DNA of 64,000 nt from Flavobacteriaceae bacterium (GCA_021647985.1 JAKITQ010000007.1:1-64000); one strand, 5' to 3'; numbered from the stretch's first letter, positions 34,939-43,638 are shown. Translations and numbers: made by a program. The notes: generated by a model from the letters alone, not told the origin.

Positions 34939-35121
34939 TTAAGATTTAGTTGCTTTTTTGTTAGATGAATTTTCATTTACTAACTCATCATCAAACAACA
35001 TACGAACAGATGGTGTATACACATCGTCATATTGACCTGATTTAACAGATTTTATAAACAATATAAAAAAGATAATTGCTATAAAAAGGCTTGCAATGAT
35101 TAGCATGAATATGATATTCAT
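34939..35121 (-). CDS. ccoS: cbb3 oxidase maturation protein CcoS
   Basis: A short CcoS: one helix (IIFMLIIASLFIAIIFFILFI) followed by SVKSGQYDDVYTPSVRMLFDDEL, which carries the family core SGQYDDxxxPxxRML. I choose the ATG at 35121 (MNIIFML, 60 aa) over 35145 because MNxxxML is the usual start. It leads the ccoNOQP genes and has the Fnr-type palindrome upstream. CcoS is needed to install cofactors in the oxidase. Confidence 0.9.
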   Translation of the reverse strand: MNIIFMLIIASLFIAIIFFILFIKSVKSGQYDDVYTPSVRMLFDDELVNENSSNKKATKS

Positions 35122-35168
35122 TTTTGTTTTTTTAGTTGAGAACAAATAAAAGAAATGTTAATATTTTT

Positions 35169-35190
35169 AAACATGACAAAAGTCATGTTT
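35169..35190. promoter_or_regulatory. Perfect 22-bp palindrome, candidate Crp/Fnr operator for ccoS-NOQP
   Basis: AAACATGAC-AAAA-GTCATGTTT has nine-base perfect arms around four bases. The half-site ATGAC/GTCAT has the spacing of Crp/Fnr-type operators (TTGAT-N4-ATCAA in E. coli FNR). It is the only strong palindrome in the spacer between ccoI and ccoS, and a Crp/Fnr regulator gene lies beyond ccoI. It probably controls the oxidase genes. Confidence 0.7.
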
Positions 35191-35222
35191 TTAATTTATG
35201 TATTAACATTTAATTAACAATG

Positions 35223-37598
35223 CTAAGATAGTATTTTTTTTGCAATAATATTGGTAGTAATTGTTGCGAAAATCACTACAGTTATGGAGCTAATTGGCAT
35301 AAGTATGGCAGCAACTATAGGAGTTAAATTACCAGAGATGGCGAACAATAACCCAATAATATTATAAAGAAATGATATTGCAAAACTTATTTTTATTATC
35401 GAGATAGTTTTTTTTGATAAGGCAATAAAAGCAGGTATTTTATTAAAATTATTAGCATCTAAAATGGCATCACATGCCGGTGAGAATACGTTAATATTTT
35501 CTGAAACAGAAATACCAACATTGCTTTGCACCAAGGCACCTGCATCATTCAAGCCATCTCCAAGCATCATTACGTTTTGATTGTTATTTTGTAATGATTT
35601 GATATACTTGAGTTTATCTTCTGGTTTTTGGTGGAATAAAATTTGAGAATTTGGTGGTAAAATTTTTGTTAAGATTTCTTTTTCACCAGTATTATCACCT
35701 GTTATAATAGCAATTTTATAATGTTTAGATAGATTAAGGAATATGTTTTTTAAACCTTTTCGATAGGTGTTATTAAAAATATATTTACCCTTTATTTCGT
35801 TATCGAACTTGATATAGATACTGGTTTGGTTGCTTTGATCTTCATTAGATGCAACAAAATTTGAAGAGCCGATTTTAATTTGAATATTATCAATGGTTCC
35901 GGTTAAACCTTTACCTAAAAGCTCATGAAAATTGCTTACTTCAGCATTGTCATCATAAATTAGGTAGTCATATAATATACGACTTAAAGGATGGTTAGAT
36001 CCTCTTAAAATGGATTTGATATTACATAGTTCTATTGGGCTTAAAACCTTGCCAAAATACGCAATTTCAACACTATTACTCGTTGTGATGGTACCGGTCT
36101 TGTCAAAAACCAAAGTTTTGATTTTAGCAATGGCTTCAATGACATTGGTATTTTTGAGATAAAACTTTTCTCGCCCAAAAATACGAATCATATTGCCAAG
36201 AGCAAAGGGAGCCGATAAAGCCAAAGCACAGGGGCATGCAATAATCAATATGGCAGACACAACCTGAAATGCCATGGTCTCATCAATAATATACCAATAG
36301 ATGCCAGCAAAGAATGTAATGCTTAGAATTATTATTGTAAAATGTTTACTAATAGAATCGGTTAGTGACTTGATATTTTTACTCGTGTTTTTTTGAAAAA
36401 TATCATTGCTCCAAAGCTGTGTTAAATAACTTTGTTCCACACCTTGCAATACCTCAATTTCAATGGCGCCCTGCATTTGTTTGCCTCCGGCGTATACTTT
36501 ATCCCCTGAAATTTTTATAACAGGTATAGACTCTCCAGTTACAAAACTATAATCTAAAAGTCCATTCCCGTTTAATAATATACCGTCTACAGGAATAATT
36601 TCTTCATTTCGAATTAATAATCTATCTCCTTTTTTAATATTATGAACGGCAATATTATCTTTGGTTTTATCTTTATTTACTTTTGTAACCGCAATTGGAA
36701 AGTAAGATTTATAGTCTCTTTCAAACGATAAAAAGCCATAGGTTTTTTGCTGAAATATTTTGCCCAATAATAAAAAGAATATCAATCCTGTTAAACTGTC
36801 AAAATACCCTTGACCCGTTTGCGAAAATATTTCATAGCTGCTTCGAAAAAATAAAACAAGTATGCCTAGAGATATTGGCACATCTATATTTAAAATGCCA
36901 TGTTTTAAGCCTTTATATGCAGAAATTAAATAATCTTTTGCCGAATAAACCAAGGCGGGAACGGCTAAGAGAAGCATTAATGCCCTAAAAAATGGTTTAA
37001 ACTGGTTTAACCAATATTCATCCATTTGAAAATACTCAGGAAAAGATAATAACATTACATTGCCAAAGGCAAATCCGGCAACAGCAACCTGATAGATTAG
37101 TTTTCTGTCAATTTTATTTTTGGCAACTTCGGCGTCATCTAAACTAATATATGGTTCATAAGCAATGGAAGTTATTAATTCTACCACTTCTTTAAGTGAT
37201 ATATTTTTGTTGTTAAATGTGATTCGAACTTCTTTTTTGGGAAAATTAACCAATGAAGTTATTACGTTTTTATTTAGTTTGTGTAAATTTTCTAATACCC
37301 AAATACAAGAACTACAATGGATGTTAGGAATATAAAAATTTACTACACTTATATCGCTATCATTAAATTCAATAATTTTAGATGCTATTTCATCATTGTC
37401 TAAATAATCAAATTTGCCTTTGATTTCTGTTGGAATTGTTCCTGGTGCATTTTGTAGATCATAATAACAAGAAAGTTCATTTTGGTTTAAAATTTCATAA
37501 ACGGTTTTACAGCCATGGCAGCAAAACAGCTTATCGTCAATTTTAATTTCATTAACTTTACAAACAGAACCACAATGGTAACAATTGTTTTTATGCAT
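35223..37598 (-). CDS. ccoI: Copper-type P1B ATPase of the cbb3 cluster (CcoI/FixI)
   Basis: CcoI exports copper for oxidase assembly. The N-terminus has CYHCG and CCHGCKTVYEILN cysteine motifs, then an HMA domain with NIHCSSCIWVLENLH. Transport motifs follow: ACPCALALSAPFALGN (CPC in the membrane), the phosphorylation site VFDKTGTITTS, GSNHPLSR (HP motif) and MLGDGLNDAGALVQS. The extra Cys-rich N-terminus and 791 aa are typical of FixI/CcoI rather than CopA. It is the first gene of the minus-strand cluster and divergent from the regulator. Confidence 0.95.
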   Translation of the reverse strand: MHKNNCYHCGSVCKVNEIKIDDKLFCCHGCKTVYEILNQNELSCYYDLQNAPGTIPTEIKGKFDYLDNDEIASKIIEFNDSDISVVNFYIPNIHCSSCIWVLENLHKLNKNVITSLVNFPKKEVRITFNNKNISLKEVVELITSIAYEPYISLDDAEVAKNKIDRKLIYQVAVAGFAFGNVMLLSFPEYFQMDEYWLNQFKPFFRALMLLLAVPALVYSAKDYLISAYKGLKHGILNIDVPISLGILVLFFRSSYEIFSQTGQGYFDSLTGLIFFLLLGKIFQQKTYGFLSFERDYKSYFPIAVTKVNKDKTKDNIAVHNIKKGDRLLIRNEEIIPVDGILLNGNGLLDYSFVTGESIPVIKISGDKVYAGGKQMQGAIEIEVLQGVEQSYLTQLWSNDIFQKNTSKNIKSLTDSISKHFTIIILSITFFAGIYWYIIDETMAFQVVSAILIIACPCALALSAPFALGNMIRIFGREKFYLKNTNVIEAIAKIKTLVFDKTGTITTSNSVEIAYFGKVLSPIELCNIKSILRGSNHPLSRILYDYLIYDDNAEVSNFHELLGKGLTGTIDNIQIKIGSSNFVASNEDQSNQTSIYIKFDNEIKGKYIFNNTYRKGLKNIFLNLSKHYKIAIITGDNTGEKEILTKILPPNSQILFHQKPEDKLKYIKSLQNNNQNVMMLGDGLNDAGALVQSNVGISVSENINVFSPACDAILDANNFNKIPAFIALSKKTISIIKISFAISFLYNIIGLLFAISGNLTPIVAAILMPISSITVVIFATITTNIIAKKILS

Positions 37599-37612
37599 TT
37601 TAACTTTAAATA

Positions 37613-37633
37613 GATGGAATGCAAATTTCCATC
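37613..37633. repeat. Inverted repeat in ccoI/Fnr divergent promoter region
   Basis: GATGGAA-N7-TTCCATC: perfect seven-base arms, about 15 bases upstream of ccoI. It differs from the ATGAC palindrome near ccoS, so it may bind another protein or form an mRNA hairpin in the ccoI leader. Confidence 0.45.
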
Positions 37634-37702
37634 AATTTATTTACATTTAAAAGCTATAAATACCAATTTTTATATAAATTTACAAACCATTAAAATAAGC
37701 CA

Positions 37703-38392
37703 ATGAGAATTAAATGTGAAAAATGTGTAATTAGAGATTTGAATTCATTACATGCTGTTAAAGGAGATGATTTAGAGTGTGTTAATAATGCAAAAAAGAC
37801 ATTACACATTAAAAGGGGAGAGGTTGTTTTTAGTGAAGGTACTGCCTTAAAAGGAGTATATTGTTTACGAAATGGTAAATGTAAATTGACAATATTAACA
37901 CCAAACGGTAAAGAACAGATTATACGATTTATAGGTAAAGGTGAATTGGTGGGCCATCGATCTGTAATTAGTAATTCGGTTGCTCATTTAACGGTAACAG
38001 CTTTAGAAGACATGGATGTTTGTTTTATTCCTAAGGCAGAAATAATAAATTTAATTAAAAAGAATAGCGAATTTTCAATGGAAATAACTAAGTCTTTGGC
38101 AGAAGATTTGGATGAAGCGAATGCATCTATAGCAAATATGGCTCAAAAGAATGTACGAGAACGATTGGCAGAATCACTATTGTTCTTTGAAAGAATATTT
38201 GGAGTAGATAACGAAGGATTTATTTCAGTTACTTTAACCCGAGAAGAAATAGCAAATGCAATTGGCACTGCTACAGAGTCGACCATTAGATTACTTTCTA
38301 GTTTTAAAAAGGAAGGTTTTATAATTCTAGACGGAAAAAAAATAAAATTAATTAACAAAGTTAAATTACAACATTTAACTGAGGGATATTGA
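37703..38392 (+). CDS. Crp/Fnr family transcriptional regulator
   Basis: A 229-aa regulator with an N-terminal cyclic-nucleotide-fold domain (IKRGEVVFSEGTALKGVYCLRNG, IIRFIGKGELVGHRSV) and a C-terminal winged helix (VTLTREEIANAIGTATESTIRLLSSFKKEGFI). Cysteines at 5, 8, 26 and 107 recall the four Fe-S ligands of E. coli FNR, though the spacing differs (CX2C, then 17 residues). It probably senses oxygen, and its place next to ccoI points to control of the cbb3 genes, perhaps through the 35169 palindrome. Confidence 0.9.
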   Translation: MRIKCEKCVIRDLNSLHAVKGDDLECVNNAKKTLHIKRGEVVFSEGTALKGVYCLRNGKCKLTILTPNGKEQIIRFIGKGELVGHRSVISNSVAHLTVTALEDMDVCFIPKAEIINLIKKNSEFSMEITKSLAEDLDEANASIANMAQKNVRERLAESLLFFERIFGVDNEGFISVTLTREEIANAIGTATESTIRLLSSFKKEGFIILDGKKIKLINKVKLQHLTEGY

Positions 38393-38475
38393 GAATCAGG
38401 TATTGAGTATTGAGTATCGGGTAAAAAAAGCACAGATTGTCAAACCAACAACCAACAACTAACAACCAACAACTA
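38393..38475. repeat. Low-complexity intergenic repeat (AACAACCAACAACTAAC type)
   Basis: After the regulator stop the DNA reads GTATTGAGTATTGAGTATCGGG and then CAACAACCAACAACTAACAACCAACAACTAA, runs of near-identical short units that just enter the end of the desaturase gene. The first part is related in inverted order to ACTTGATACCCGATACC at about 41280. It appears to be a member of the dispersed repeat family also seen at 16097. Confidence 0.55.
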
Positions 38476-39360
38476 ATTTCTACTTTCCCATCCTTTTCTA
38501 ATATCGGAAGATAAAACACCTGTATTATCATGTTTCCAACCTGGTGGTTTGATAAGGTATTTAATTTTAGTTAAAAAGGAGGTTTTACTTTTAGTTATAT
38601 CTTTAAATAAATTCATCCATTCCTTAAACGCTATTTTAATGGGGTTATAGGTGTTTATATTGTTAATCAAGCCATATACAGGTTTTTCAACTTCGGGTTC
38701 AAAAGTACCAAATATCTTATCCCAGATAATTAGTATTCCTGCATGATTTCTGTCTAAATATTGAGGGTTTGAACCATGGTGCACTCTGTGATGTGAAGGG
38801 GTATTGAAAATAGCTTCAAACCATTTGGGCATTTTATCGATAAGTTCTGTATGAATCCAATATTGATATATCAAACTAATCGACATTTGTGCCAAGATCA
38901 TTATAGGATGAAACCCTAATAACGGAAGCCAAATCCAAAAAACAAATGACATAAAACTACCTGTCCATGTTTGCCGTAAGGCTGTACTTAAATTATATTT
39001 TTGTGAAGAGTGATGTATGACATGTGAGGCCCAAAAAAACCTATTTTCATGACTTATTCTATGAAACCAATAATAGGCAAAATCATCTGCTAAAAAAATT
39101 AAGATCCATGCCCACCAAACAAAGGGAATAGTAAAAATTCTAAAATTCAAATAAACAAATGTCAGTGCTGCTAAAATTATAGCCTTAGCAAAAATACCTA
39201 AAAACACATTACCTACCCCCATTGAAATTGAGGCAGTTGCATCTTTTAGCGTGTAGGATTTTGATTTATTTTTGCTGGTAATAATTATTTCGATAACTAA
39301 GGTAGCAATAAAAAATGGTATCGCATAAAGTATTAAATCAGGTATGTCAGGTACTTGCAT
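38473..39360 (-). CDS. Sterol desaturase/fatty acid hydroxylase family protein
   Basis: A 295-aa membrane di-iron enzyme. Four or five helices carry the histidine clusters WFHRISHENRFFWASHVIHHSSQ and HRVHHGSNPQYLDRNHAG, the HX3H and HX2HH motifs of the family. The substrate is unknown; bacterial members hydroxylate fatty acids, carotenoids or sterol-like lipids. It is monocistronic, with a TACTTTTG box next to the ribosomal-operon terminator. Confidence 0.88.
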   Translation of the reverse strand: MQVPDIPDLILYAIPFFIATLVIEIIITSKNKSKSYTLKDATASISMGVGNVFLGIFAKAIILAALTFVYLNFRIFTIPFVWWAWILIFLADDFAYYWFHRISHENRFFWASHVIHHSSQKYNLSTALRQTWTGSFMSFVFWIWLPLLGFHPIMILAQMSISLIYQYWIHTELIDKMPKWFEAIFNTPSHHRVHHGSNPQYLDRNHAGILIIWDKIFGTFEPEVEKPVYGLINNINTYNPIKIAFKEWMNLFKDITKSKTSFLTKIKYLIKPPGWKHDNTGVLSSDIRKGWESRN

Positions 39361-39406
39361 GATATATAATTATCAGTCAATATTATAACAATAAATTGAG
39401 TTTAAG

Positions 39407-39414
39407 CAAAAGTA
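39407..39414 (-). promoter_or_regulatory. -7 promoter box for sterol desaturase gene
   Basis: The minus strand reads TACTTTTG, a full TAnnTTTG match, 47 bases before the desaturase start and right after the rplI terminator. Confidence 0.55.
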
Positions 39415-39422
39415 TAAAAAAA

Positions 39423-39445
39423 AGCCTATTCAAAATGAATAGGCT
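39423..39445. terminator. Rho-independent terminator of rpsF-rpsR-rplI
   Basis: AGCCTATTCA-AAA-TGAATAGGCT is a perfect ten-pair stem, with eight T on the minus-strand side and six T on the plus-strand side. It ends the ribosomal operon. Confidence 0.9.
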
Positions 39446-39481
39446 CTATTTTTTATTAACGTTAAGTTAATATATCATTAA

Positions 39482-39934
39482 CTATTTCTTATCCGAAACA
39501 ATTTCAAAAGGTAAATCAATAACCACATCTCTGTGTAACCTTACTTTAGCAGTATATTTGCCGATTCGTTTTATTACACCTCCAGCAATTGTTATAAATT
39601 TCTTGTCAAGTTCCTGGCCTTCAGTAGCTAATGCTTCTGCTAGATTGGCATTATTAACTGAACCAAATAATTTATCACCTTCACCTGTTTTTGCAACAAT
39701 TTTAACTTCTAAAGCTTTTAAAGCTTCGGCTGCTTTGTTGGCAGTTTTTACAATACTTTCTTCTTTGTAGGCTCTTTGTTTTAAAGTTTCAGTCAATACT
39801 TTTTTTGCTGAACTAGTTGCTAATGCAGCAAGTCCGTGAGGAATTAAATAATTACGACCGTAACCATTTTTTACATTAACTACATCATCTTTAAACCCTA
39901 AGTTAGCTACGTCTTGTTTTAATATAAGTTCCAT
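39482..39934 (-). CDS. rplI: 50S ribosomal protein L9
   Basis: L9 is a two-domain protein of the large subunit near the L1 stalk. The N-terminal signature MELILKQDVANLGFKDDVVNVKNGYGRNYLIPHGLAALAT is standard, followed by the long helix and a C-terminal domain ending in DLPFEIVSDKK. 150 aa. It is the last gene of the rpsF-rpsR-rplI operon, 18 bases after rpsR, and ends at a strong terminator. Confidence 0.97.
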   Translation of the reverse strand: MELILKQDVANLGFKDDVVNVKNGYGRNYLIPHGLAALATSSAKKVLTETLKQRAYKEESIVKTANKAAEALKALEVKIVAKTGEGDKLFGSVNNANLAEALATEGQELDKKFITIAGGVIKRIGKYTAKVRLHRDVVIDLPFEIVSDKK

Positions 39935-39952
39935 AATCTAAATCTTATTTAA

Positions 39953-40249
39953 TTATTTTAACATATCACCTACATAAGGCATTAAAGCCAAATGACGCGC
40001 TCTTTTTATTGCTTGAGAAACTTTACGTTGGTATTTTAACGAAGTTCCTGTTAATCTACGAGGTAAAATTTTACCTTGTTCGTTTACCAAATACATTAAA
40101 AAATCAGCATCTTTATAATCTATATATTTGATACCATTTTTTTTGAAACGACAGTATTTTACTTTTACTTTAGTGTCTATTTCTAAAGGAGTAAGATATC
40201 TAATCTCTCCTTTACTGCCACCTTTTGCTTGTTGTTCTAATGATGCCAT
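39953..40249 (-). CDS. rpsR: 30S ribosomal protein S18
   Basis: S18 binds with S6 on the small-subunit platform. [62 protein letters not shown] contains all family signatures. The N-terminus ([19 protein letters not shown]) is Bacteroidota-typical. The first base of its ATG is shared with the rpsF stop. 98 aa. Confidence 0.97.
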   Translation of the reverse strand: MASLEQQAKGGSKGEIRYLTPLEIDTKVKVKYCRFKKNGIKYIDYKDADFLMYLVNEQGKILPRRLTGTSLKYQRKVSQAIKRARHLALMPYVGDMLK

Positions 40250-40596
40250 TATTTTTTAGGATTTTTAGATTTAACTCTTTCTTTTCTTACATCAGCCCAA
40301 GCTGCAGCATGTTTGTCTAGCCCTACAGTTAAGTAACGCATAATGCTGTCATCTCTTCTAAATTCTAATTCGTAAGCAGTGATAATATCACCTGGAGCTT
40401 TGAATTCGAATAAGTGGTAAAAACCAGTTTTTTTCTTTTGAATTGGATAGGCCAATTTTTTTAGCCCCCAATCTTCTTTGTAAATCATTTCGGCACCTTT
40501 AGAAACCAAGTAGTCTTCAAACTTCTTTACTGTTTCCTTTACCTGAGTATCAGATAAAACGGGATTCAAAATGAAAACAGTTTCGTAATGATTCAT
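40249..40596 (-). CDS. rpsF: 30S ribosomal protein S6
   Basis: S6 pairs with S18. [16 protein letters not shown], the [23 protein letters not shown] strand pair and [18 protein letters not shown] identify it. 115 aa. First gene of the operon, with a TATATTTG box about 34 bases upstream. S6:S18 leader autoregulation is known in other bacteria; no such structure was recognised in the short leader. Confidence 0.97.
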   Translation of the reverse strand: MNHYETVFILNPVLSDTQVKETVKKFEDYLVSKGAEMIYKEDWGLKKLAYPIQKKKTGFYHLFEFKAPGDIITAYELEFRRDDSIMRYLTVGLDKHAAAWADVRKERVKSKNPKK

Positions 40597-40629
40597 AAAT
40601 AAAATTTTAAATGTTATTTTTTAAGCGTG

Positions 40630-40637
40630 CAAATATA
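40630..40637 (-). promoter_or_regulatory. -7 promoter box for rpsF operon
   Basis: The minus strand reads TATATTTG, a full TAnnTTTG match, 34 bases upstream of rpsF and divergent from the DUF6495 gene. Confidence 0.6.
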
Positions 40638-40701
40638 CAATATAAAATTGGTATTTATTAAATTAACAGTCAATTAATTTAATCGCTTTCTCGGAAATTT
40701 C

Positions 40702-40709
40702 TATTTTTG
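40702..40709 (+). promoter_or_regulatory. -7 promoter box for DUF6495 gene
   Basis: TATTTTTG matches TAnnTTTG, 43 bases upstream of the ATG at 40752. Confidence 0.55.
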
Positions 40710-40751
40710 CAATCCAAAATATCCATAAGAAAGTAAATTTGATTTAATGAT

Positions 40752-41231
40752 ATGAAATACACACAATTAACAAAAGAACAATTTGAAGAACTACATGAAG
40801 AATTTGCGGTTTTTTTGGCTGCGCAAAGTATTGATGTAAAAGAGTGGGAAAAAATTAAAAAAGACAAACCCGAATTAGCAGATAAAGAATTAAATATATT
40901 TAGTGATTTTGTTTGGGAAAAGGTATTAAGTAAGGCCAATTATTTAGAGCATATTTCAAGTGATACCTTAAATCTATTTAAGTGTAATAAAAACGACATG
41001 CAGCGGATTGTTGTTAAAGTAAATAAGAAAGGTTTTAATTTGTTGGAAGATGCCGGTTTTAATTGGTTTTTAGACAATTCAAAAGATGAGAACATCGAGT
41101 ATTTAAAAGGAAAGAAGGCTTATAAAAAAGAAAGAAACATAGAAATATTCGAACTAATTCAACAAGGTGCAATTGTTGCAAAAGGTGAATTATTTGAAGG
41201 AATTTTAAAAATAATTGGTTCAGAAAGTTGA
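40752..41231 (+). CDS. DUF6495 family protein
   Basis: A 159-aa soluble protein without signal or membrane segments, beginning YTQLTKEQFEELHEEFAVFL and containing SDFVWEKVLSKANYLEHIS and a C-terminal FELIQQGAIVAKGELFEGI. I recall this as a conserved flavobacterial family (DUF6495) of unknown function, often close to the ribosomal S6 operon. The Glu/Lys-rich helices give no enzymatic motif. It is followed by a repeat tract and the convergent rsmD. Confidence 0.75.
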   Translation: MKYTQLTKEQFEELHEEFAVFLAAQSIDVKEWEKIKKDKPELADKELNIFSDFVWEKVLSKANYLEHISSDTLNLFKCNKNDMQRIVVKVNKKGFNLLEDAGFNWFLDNSKDENIEYLKGKKAYKKERNIEIFELIQQGAIVAKGELFEGILKIIGSES

Positions 41232-41335
41232 AAAGTAAAAAGTTAAAATGTTGAAGATTGAAAGTAGAACCCGATACTTGATACCCGATACCAAAATCGA
41301 AGAGGGAAAAGCTAAAGGCCAACAATCAAAAACTA
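41229..41335. repeat. Low-complexity intergenic repeat (GTTGAAAAGTAAAAAGTTAAAATG type)
   Basis: AAAGTTGAAAAGTAAAAAGTTAAAATGTTGAAGATTGAAAG runs from the DUF6495 stop, then ACCCGATACTTGATACCCGATACC, and a further AT-rich part up to the rsmD stop. Units resemble those at 16097 and, inverted, at 38397. No coding potential was seen. Confidence 0.55.
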
Positions 41336-41875
41336 GCTACTTGTTTCAAAAAAACTAAACATATTGCCGCCGTATTTTTTTGATTTGGTAAAGGTTTTAT
41401 TATTGGAAAGATTAGTTTGTTTGGCATGTTCAACAATCAATAAGCCATCTTCACTTAGAAGTTGTTTGTCAAAAACCAAATCAACTATTTTTTGATATTG
41501 TTCATCCGAAAAATCATAAGGCGGGTCGGCAAAAATCACATCGTATTTTGTATTGCTTTTTTCTAAAAAACTAAAGACATCACCTTTAACGGTTTGTATG
41601 CTAAACTCAAGTTCAGTATTAATTTTGTCTAAAAATTTAATACAGCCCTGATGTTGATCTACACTTGTAATATTTTTTGTGCCACGAGATGCAAATTCAA
41701 AACTAATACTTCCTATACCGGTAAAAAGATCTAATACTTTAATTTGGTCAAAATAATAGTGGTTATTTAAAATATTGAATAAAGCTTCTTTGGCCATATC
41801 GGTAGTTGGCCGAACAGGTAAATTATTAGGAGCGGTTATTCTTCTACTTTTGTGTTTTCCCGAAATTATTCGCAT
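41333..41875 (-). CDS. rsmD: 16S rRNA (guanine966-N2)-methyltransferase RsmD
   Basis: RsmD methylates G966 of 16S rRNA. MRIISGKHKSRRI, RPTTDMAKEALFNILNN, the SAM-binding VLDLFTGIGSISFEFASRG and the catalytic DPPY motif in VIFADPPYDF are all present. 180 aa. It overlaps DUF3822 by one base and is probably cotranscribed with it. Confidence 0.95.
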   Translation of the reverse strand: MRIISGKHKSRRITAPNNLPVRPTTDMAKEALFNILNNHYYFDQIKVLDLFTGIGSISFEFASRGTKNITSVDQHQGCIKFLDKINTELEFSIQTVKGDVFSFLEKSNTKYDVIFADPPYDFSDEQYQKIVDLVFDKQLLSEDGLLIVEHAKQTNLSNNKTFTKSKKYGGNMFSFFETSS

Positions 41876-42726
41876 TAAAATTGATTTAATAAGGTATAAA
41901 AACCACGTTTAGTTTCTTCATTAAAATAAGGTCCAAATTTATACTTGGATCTATTCTCCAGTAAAGCAATATTTCTGATGTACTTATATGCCATTTTATA
42001 GTAGGGGTGATCTTTAGATATGTTACCCGATAGCATCAATTCAAATTTTTCAGGATTTAAATTTAATTGCTCTGCAGTAAATAATATATAATAAATGAAA
42101 TCTTCTTTGCTTTTATGTTTGAATGAATTGTAAAATAAAAGCTTGTGATCGGCTATAATTACTATTTCAAAGTGTTTGGTATCTAAATTCACAAACATAT
42201 GTGGGTGTTCGCAAAATTTATAAGTGTTCATTAAATTTTCAATCAATACCGTTGAAAAGTGTTTGTATTCAAAGTTTCCAAATTTTTCTAAAAAAAAATT
42301 ATTTAAATTAACGAAGGGGATATACACATTAACAAGATCATGATTGTCAATTTCATCATAAACTATATAATCATTTTGATAGATTTTTGAAGAATACCGT
42401 ATGTAATTTTTTAAATTTTTTTCATCAAAAAGTGGTTTGGGAACCAGAGTTGATAAATCATTTACATGGGTAATATTTACCGAATTGTATCTTTTTTGTA
42501 ATTGTTTTTCAGATTGGAACAATTGCATCACATTTTCTAAAAGCTTTTGAGGAGAAGAAGAAGTAGAGGCAAATGTTGTGTGATTTATGCCACTAACCTC
42601 ATTGGTGTTTTGGTTAATGACACAAAAAGAAAATCCATCCAAACTGAGTTGGATGGATAAATGACTATCATTATGATAGCTATGTTCTATATGCTTTTTA
42701 GTTTTCTGAATCTTCTTTGTTACCAT
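41875..42726 (-). CDS. DUF3822 family protein
   Basis: A protein of the Bacteroidota DUF3822 family, with a predicted ASKHA-like fold (HLSIQLSLDGFSFCVIN; HMFVNLDTKHFEIVIIADHKLLFYNSF). Function unknown. It is almost always upstream of rsmD in flavobacteria, as here. I choose the ATG at 42726 (MVTKKIQKTK) to limit overlap with the upstream gene to 29 bases; the track start at 42750 would give a 53-base overlap. Confidence 0.85.
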   Translation of the reverse strand: MVTKKIQKTKKHIEHSYHNDSHLSIQLSLDGFSFCVINQNTNEVSGINHTTFASTSSSPQKLLENVMQLFQSEKQLQKRYNSVNITHVNDLSTLVPKPLFDEKNLKNYIRYSSKIYQNDYIVYDEIDNHDLVNVYIPFVNLNNFFLEKFGNFEYKHFSTVLIENLMNTYKFCEHPHMFVNLDTKHFEIVIIADHKLLFYNSFKHKSKEDFIYYILFTAEQLNLNPEKFELMLSGNISKDHPYYKMAYKYIRNIALLENRSKYKFGPYFNEETKRGFYTLLNQF

Positions 42727-43426
42727 CATAAAATGGAGGCCAGTTACCATTTGAGTTTACATCTTTAAGAGAACCTACTGAGATATATTCACCAGGCACG
42801 TTAATTCCTCCAAGCGTTTCTTTTTCTTGACGAATTAAATCTTTATCCATTCCTTCTAATACAACATCTTTATTAACTTTAGCTTCAAAAACATACGTTT
42901 TAACACCTTCCATTTTTTCAAGTACACTAGTTTTTAATTCAAATTTAGCGTTAGTACCAGGTACTTTCATCATATTTTTATAATCTCTGCCTTCAAAAGA
43001 ATTAGCTACAGGCTCAAAACCAATAGTATCTACGGTTCTTTTTTCAACATCAATTGTAATTCTTCCTCTTTGTTCAGTTACAACAATATTCTTAATTTCG
43101 GTAATTGCAAATTTAGCAGTATCTATAAAACTTATTAATTCTTGTTCGTTAGCAGTGAATCTCCTATTAACCTCACCATAAGCTATTTGAGCATCACGAA
43201 TAATTTTTAAGTTATCAATTACTTTGGCATAACGCTCTCTTTTCATTTTGTTAAAATGAATTGGTTTCATAATGCTTTGGTATATTTGATAACTAAAAAA
43301 TATAATAAAAACCCACAATAATAATGAAACTACAGGTTTCAATTTACTAGGTAACTTATTTACAATAAAGTAAGCCAATCCAGCAACGGCCAAAATAGCT
43401 ACAATAATTATTATAATCGAAATCAT
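42698..43426 (-). CDS. Conserved flavobacterial membrane protein of unknown function
   Basis: A 242-aa protein: two N-terminal helices (ISIIIIIVAILAVAGLAYFIV and PVVSLLLWVFIIFFSYQIY), then a periplasmic alpha-helical part (AKVIDNLKIIRDAQIAYGEVNRRFTANEQELISFIDTAKFAI) that resembles a pilin-like helix and strand start, and beta-rich remainder. It has no recognised domain. It leads the run into DUF3822 and rsmD and is preceded by a TAGATTTG box. Confidence 0.75.
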   Translation of the reverse strand: MISIIIIIVAILAVAGLAYFIVNKLPSKLKPVVSLLLWVFIIFFSYQIYQSIMKPIHFNKMKRERYAKVIDNLKIIRDAQIAYGEVNRRFTANEQELISFIDTAKFAITEIKNIVVTEQRGRITIDVEKRTVDTIGFEPVANSFEGRDYKNMMKVPGTNAKFELKTSVLEKMEGVKTYVFEAKVNKDVVLEGMDKDLIRQEKETLGGINVPGEYISVGSLKDVNSNGNWPPFYDGNKEDSEN

Positions 43427-43453
43427 TTTATAAAATTTAAATTAGGTTGTTCG

Positions 43454-43461
43454 CAAATCTA
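43454..43461 (-). promoter_or_regulatory. -7 promoter box for the DUF3822-rsmD run
   Basis: The minus strand reads TAGATTTG, a full TAnnTTTG match, with a TTG about 17 bases upstream, close to the -33 position expected for Bacteroidota promoters. Confidence 0.6.
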
Positions 43462-43638
43462 CAAAATTTTTTGAATCACAAAAGTAATTATTATATATTA
43501 TATATTAAAATTTTGAAACAAATTGATATTCAACTCTTAAAATAGAACTTTTTTTGGTTTTTAATGCTTTTTAGAAAACAAATTCAGGGTTATTTACAAA
43601 ACATAAAAAATGACATAATATATAATCGAAAAGAATTC

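Noticed and set aside
38440-38475. Possible CRISPR-like repeats (CAACAACCAACAACTAAC)
   Set aside because: Units are under 15 bases, run together without unique spacers, and no cas genes are near. It is low-complexity sequence.
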